The notes beneath the pieces are model-generated. The model was not told the DNA's origin. It searched no databases and saw only the letters and a program-made list of their open reading frames with translations. A stretch of DNA of 64,000 nt from Caenorhabditis remanei (Eukaryota; Nematoda; Chromadorea; Rhabditida; Rhabditidae), in the NCBI RefSeq assembly GCF_010183535.1, contig NC_071330.1, positions 17,217,717 to 17,281,716 on the forward strand, in the 5' to 3' direction. The position numbers and the translations under genes are program-made. Numbering within the stretch: the first letter of the stretch is position 1; every line of letters starts with the position of its first letter. Shown here in pieces: positions 60,018-64,000 of this stretch.

Positions 60018-60584
60018 CAGAGTTGCATGGAATTCCGACTTCCGACTTCCGACTTCCGACTTCCGGGCATTTTTTCCATGCCGACTTCCGACTTCCGACT
60101 TCCGGATAACAAAAATCACTTCCGACTTCCGACTTCCGGATAACAAAAATCACTTCCGACTTCCGACTTCCGACTTCCGGATAAGGAATTTTACTTCCGA
60201 CTTCCGTCATTCCATAACTGTGGAATTTTCGAAAAGTGCATTTCGCAAAAATGCATGAAAAAATGGTCTAAAAGGACAGAAAATAGGCTTTTCTTCAGCC
60301 AAAAACTAGTTTTCCACTGATTTTCGCGAATTTCATGATTTTTCTCTTGGAGTTTTTGAAAGTTTGAGAAAAAATCTAATTCCGACTTCCGACTTCCGGG
60401 CGTTTTTTCACTTCCGACTTCCGACTTCCGACTTCCTGATAAGGAAAATGGCTTCCGACTTCCGACTTCCGACTTCCGGATAAGGAAAATCGCTTCCGAC
60501 TTCCGACTTCCGGATAAGGAAATTCACTTCCGACTTCCGACTTCCGACTTCCGGATAAGAAAATTTCACTTCCATGCAACTCTG
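60018..60584. mobile_element. hAT-type element filled with CTTCCGA heptamers
   Basis: The ends CAGAGTTGCATGGAA and TTCCATGCAACTCTG are perfect inverted repeats flanked by the 8 bp duplication CTGTAAGT (60010-60017 and 60585-60592). Two blocks (60034-60207 and 60378-60570) consist of CTTCCGA repeats interrupted by GGATAA-type spacers. The middle 170 bp is AT-rich. Translations of the block as SEVGSRK repeats are meaningless by-products. Confidence 0.88.
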
Positions 60585-60690
60585 CTGTAAGTGTCTGAAA
60601 TCTCGACCTGAAAATTGACCATTTTTACCATTGATTTGGTGTATCTCCTACCACGTTTGTGAAGACTACGGCGACAATATAAAAACGTGT

Positions 60691-60770
60691 TCGAATGGCG
60701 CAGGTGGTTAGAGCCTAGGAGGAGAAAAGTTTTGCGCTGGTTCGACCCCTGCACCATCTTTTCTTTTTTT
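60691..60770 (+). ncRNA. tRNA-related Pol III unit, left arm
   Basis: An A-box-like TGGCGCAGGTGG (60696-60707) and a perfect B box GGTTCGACCCC (60739-60749) are spaced as in a tRNA gene, and T-runs follow from about 60757 and could terminate Pol III. The sequence ends in TGCACCA, but I cannot fold a convincing cloverleaf, so this is a tRNA-derived SINE-like unit rather than a functional tRNA. Confidence 0.55.
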
Positions 60771-60984
60771 TTGTTATTTTCCTTTTTTATAAATGTTTTT
60801 TGGAAGCTATCATACAAGTTTTTTGTATCACCATCAACGTGATTCCCTTCGGAATCCATTCAAACAATGATTATAAGAAAGATCTGCCGGCTGACAGATG
60901 GAAGTGCCTCCAGGTGGAAATTTATAATTTATGATAGCTTCCAAAAAATATTGAAATAAAAAATGGAAAAAAAAAACAAAAAAA

Positions 60985-61060
60985 AAGAAAAGATGGTGCA
61001 GGGGTCGAACCAGCGCAAAACTTTTCTCCTCCTAGGCTCTAACCACCTGCGCCATTCGAA
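60985..61060 (-). ncRNA. tRNA-related Pol III unit, right arm
   Basis: This is the mirror copy of the left unit. On the minus strand the A box is at 61054-61043 and the B box at 61011-61001, followed by T-runs. Both boxes are unchanged from the left copy. The two units are convergent, so transcription of either could give complementary RNA. Confidence 0.55.
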
Positions 61061-61509
61061 CACGTTTTTCTATTGTCGCCGTAGTCTTCACAAACGTGGT
61101 AGGAGATACACCAAATCAATGGTAAAAATGGTCAATTTTCAGGTCGAGATTTCAGACACTTACAGGTCACGTAAGCAACTTTTGAAAGTTGATTTATAGG
61201 TTTTCAAACATCCTCTTTCACCCTGTATAGGTCGTTTTTGCTGACGTTAAGGACCACTTAAAAGGTTCCCTTGTCAGATGATGAAATAATAGCGAAAATG
61301 AATCGAAAATCAATGAGAGAAAAAATTAATCCTATTAAAATATTATTTTCAATTAGAAAATCTGAAAAAATAGTCGAAAAATCACTTTTTAAAATCATTT
61401 TCGCCGATTTTATTCAAATGCACCGCCTTTTTTGAGGTCCGCAATCTGGCGTGATGGTGTTTGCGGGCAATACACAAAAGCCGACGACGGAGTCTTGTGG
61501 AATGTCAGT

Positions 61510-62260
61510 TGAGCTATTTTTAGGCCAAAATCATCGATTTTTATATCAAAATCACGCTAAAAATCTCGAAAAACTTCTGAAAATGAGTTTTTAGCCGAAA
61601 AATTTATTAAAAATGAGAAAAAACTAGAAAAAAACGAGGAAAACACTACAAAACTTGACAGATTTGCTCTTCACAGCATTTCAAGGCTGAAATCATCGAT
61701 TTTTATATCAAAATCACGCTAAAAATCTCGAAAAACCGCTGAGAAACAAGTTTTTAGCAGAAAAATTGATTAAAAATGAGAAAAAGCGAGGAAAACACTA
61801 CAAAACTTATAGAATTGCTCTGCAGACGTTTCTAGTCCAAAATCACGCTAAAAATCTAGAAAAACTAGTGAAAAATAAGGTTTTAGCCAAAAAATTGTTT
61901 AAAAACGAGAAAAATAACAAAGAAGCGCTCTTCAGACATTTCTATACTTAAACCATCGATTTTTATACTAAAATAACGCTAAAAATCCTGAAAAACATGT
62001 TTAAATGCTATTTTTTGACTGAAAACCTGCCAAAAGTCAAAAAAATAGCGAAAAACCACCGAAATCGCCAACAAATTGATTAAAAATGAGAAAAAACGAG
62101 GAAAACACTCCAAAACTCGCAGAATCGGATTTCAGACATTTCTAGACCAAAATGATCGATTTTTATACTAAAATAACGCTAAAAATCCAGAAAAAAACAG
62201 GTTTGAATGCTATTTTCCTAGAAAAAACCTGCCAAAACTCGAAAAAATACCAAAAAACCA
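61510..62260. repeat. Degenerate tandem repeat, units of about 110-200 bp
   Basis: About five diverged units start near 61518, 61682, 61833, 61945 and 62147. Each has ATCGATTTTTATA (lost in the third unit), then ACGCTAAAAATC, AAAAACGAG or similar, and GAAAACACT. The sequence is very A-rich and has no supportable gene. Confidence 0.6.
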
Positions 62261-62786
62261 CCGAAAACAGCCGACAAACCGACAAAAATTGAAATTGGCG
62301 CGCGCACGAGAAAAGCGCAAGGGCCCTTGACGCACATCTCGATCTTCCAATTTTTTTCGATAAAATCGTGATTTTCGAATGATTTTTCAAAATCTGTTTT
62401 GTGAATTTGCTAAATGGGACGTCTCGCTACATTTTAAGTACAAAACCCTCGCTGGTGGTTCGGTATGAAGGTCTTTTTGAATTTTTTTTTTGAAAAATAC
62501 TAATTTTTAGCGAAAATGTATAAAATGTCTTTAAAACAGCAGAAATAGAAGAAATATTTCGTTTGGATGAGGAGAAAAGTGGCAATGAAGAAAACGTAGG
62601 TGTAGGTCAGCATTTCTGGAAAAATACATATAGAAAATCTGAGATAACTTTTTCAGATGAACTCCATTTAGGTTTGAAGCACGATTTTCAGATTCCTGAG
62701 ATGAATACCTTTCATTTGATACCCATATCGACCTACTTCTCACCACTTTGAAATTTTAATGAATGGCGCGACGCGGTCGCATCGCG
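62261..62786. other. Gene-free stretch before satellite array D
   Basis: No family is recognised in the 62-codon frame at 62563-62751. A GC-rich GGCGCGACGCGGTCGCATCG sits directly against the satellite start at 62787. Confidence 0.4.
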
Positions 62787-64000
62787 GGATAATTCCTAAG
62801 AACCACCCTGAACATCACATTGGAGAAACCCGTGTTTCAAAATGTAAACTATTGACTGACTATCTAATTAATACCGAACTACACAAGTGAATTTAGTCAC
62901 AGGCACTCACGGTTAGAGAACAGGATAATTCCGAAGAACAACCCTGAACATCACATTGGAGAAACCCGTGTTTCAAAATGTAAACTATTGGCAGAGTATC
63001 TAATTAATACCGAACTACACAAGTGAATTTAGTCACAGGCACTCACGGTTAGAGAACAGGATAATTCCGAAGAACAACCCTGAACATCACATTGGAGAAA
63101 CCCGTGTTTCAAAATGTAAACTATTGGCAGAGTATCTAATTAATACCGAACTACACAAGTGAATTTAGTCACAGGCACTCACGGTTAGAGAACAGGATAA
63201 TTCCGAAGAACCACCCTGAACATCACATTGGAGAAACCCGTGTTTCAAAATGTAAACTATTGGCAGAGTATCTAATTAATACCGAACTACACAAGTGAAT
63301 TTAGTCACAGGCACTCACGGTTAGAGAACAGGATAATTCCGAAGAACCACCCTGAACATCACATTGGAGAAACCCGTGTTTCAAAATGTAAACTATTGAC
63401 TGACTATCTAATTAATACCGAACTACACAAGTGAATTTAGTCACAGGCACTACCGGTTAGAGAACAGGATAATTCCGAAGAACCACCCTGAACATCACAT
63501 TGGAGAAACCCGTGTTTCAAAATGTAAACTATTGGCAGAGCATCTAATTAATACCGAACTACACAAGTGAATTTAGTCACAGGCACTACCGGTTAGAGAA
63601 CAGGATAATTCCGAAGAACCACCCTGAACATCACATTGGAGAAACCCGTGTTTCAAAATGTAAACTATTGGCAGAGTATCTAATTAATACCGAACTACAC
63701 AAGTGAATTTAGTCACAGGCACTCACGGTTAGAGAACAGGATAATTCCGAAGAACCACCCTGAACATCACATTGGAGAAACCCGTGTTTCAAAATGTAAA
63801 CTATTGGCAGAGTATCTAATTAATACCGAACTACACAAGTGAATTTAGTCACAGGCACTACCGGTTAGAGAACAGGATAATTCCGAAGAACAACCCTGAA
63901 CATCACATTGGAGAAACCCGTGTTTCAAAATGTAAACTATTGGCAGAGTATCTAATTAATACCGAACTACACAAGTGAATTTAGTCACAGGCACTACCGG
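62787..64000 (+). repeat. 136 bp satellite, array D (plus orientation, runs off the window)
   Basis: Nearly nine monomers, with the first truncated. Monomers carry AACAACCCTG, ACTACCGGTT and AAACTATTGACTGAC or AAACTATTGGCAGAG, the variants otherwise found only in the last 1 kb of array A near the palindrome core. Confidence 0.96.

Larger units (their letters stand above)
59902..61273. mobile_element. Foldback element with mirrored Pol III promoter units
   Basis: The termini CAAGGGAACCTTTTAAGTGG are inverted copies, flanked by a 3 bp TCA on both sides. Excluding the 567 bp hAT insertion in the left arm, the arms of about 350 bp are near-perfect inverted repeats meeting near 60.8-60.95 kb. Each arm contains a tRNA-like unit pointing to the centre. 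No protein is encoded. The 3 bp duplication excludes hAT and Tc1 but does not settle the superfamily. Confidence 0.75.

Noticed and set aside
60030..60570. Low-complexity protein with SEVGSRK repeats
   Set aside because: It is the translation of CTTCCGA heptamers inside a hAT element.
60691..60755. Functional tRNA gene
   Set aside because: A and B boxes are present but the acceptor and T stems do not pair convincingly, and the sequence is mirrored in a transposon arm.

Overview
The window is nuclear DNA of a rhabditid nematode, most probably Caenorhabditis. The evidence is a 1.6 kb Tc1-type transposon whose transposase would be 343 residues, very short introns ending in TTTCAG or TTCCAG, a secreted C-type-lectin-like (clec) gene with a threonine-rich linker, many terminal-inverted-repeat elements and an AT-rich intergenic background. 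No prokaryotic feature is present.

Layout. 1-12.5 kb is gene-poor and AT-rich, with simple repeats, short dispersed repeats, a 277 bp hairpin and a nested foldback element (4.06-5.49 kb). 12.5-14.6 kb holds a damaged clec gene on the minus strand, broken by a 259 bp hAT-type MITE, plus an orphan duplicate of its promoter and first exon enclosed in a 28 bp inverted repeat. 14.75-33.6 kb is a very large palindrome of a 136 bp satellite: about 55 monomers in plus orientation, a 0.97 kb inverted-repeat core, then about 77 monomers in minus orientation. An 11,176 bp LTR retrotransposon (33,637-44,812, sense strand minus) is inserted in this satellite with a 5 bp target duplication. About 17 more minus-orientation monomers follow to 47.13 kb. 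47.1-48.1 kb is an inverted duplication that copies the 5' part of the next gene. 48.1-55.7 kb is a 14-exon coiled-coil/RING-type gene on the plus strand. It lacks its 5' end, carries two small frameshifts and is invaded by a 1.9 kb LTR element, two hAT MITEs and the Tc1-type transposon. 56.9-57.1 kb is one terminal exon of an AlkB-like gene, probably dead. 57.2-62.8 kb is repeats: a hAT MITE, a four-copy 280 bp tandem repeat, a 1.37 kb foldback element with mirrored Pol III promoter units and a hAT element filled with CTTCCGA heptamers, and a degenerate 160 bp repeat. The 136 bp satellite, plus orientation, resumes at 62.79 kb and runs off the window.

The most unusual object is the 11.2 kb LTR element. 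Its LTRs differ at one base, so it inserted recently, yet I recognise no reverse transcriptase or integrase in it. It carries two repeated signals: 28 copies of the exact 8-mer CGGCGGGA, all on one strand and with unrelated flanks, and at least 16 short hairpins whose loop (GGGATA, GGATA or GGATG) is kept while the stem sequence changes but stays complementary. Both look like selected nucleic-acid signals.

The genes do not form a pathway. They are fragments and relics around a recently growing, inverted satellite locus.
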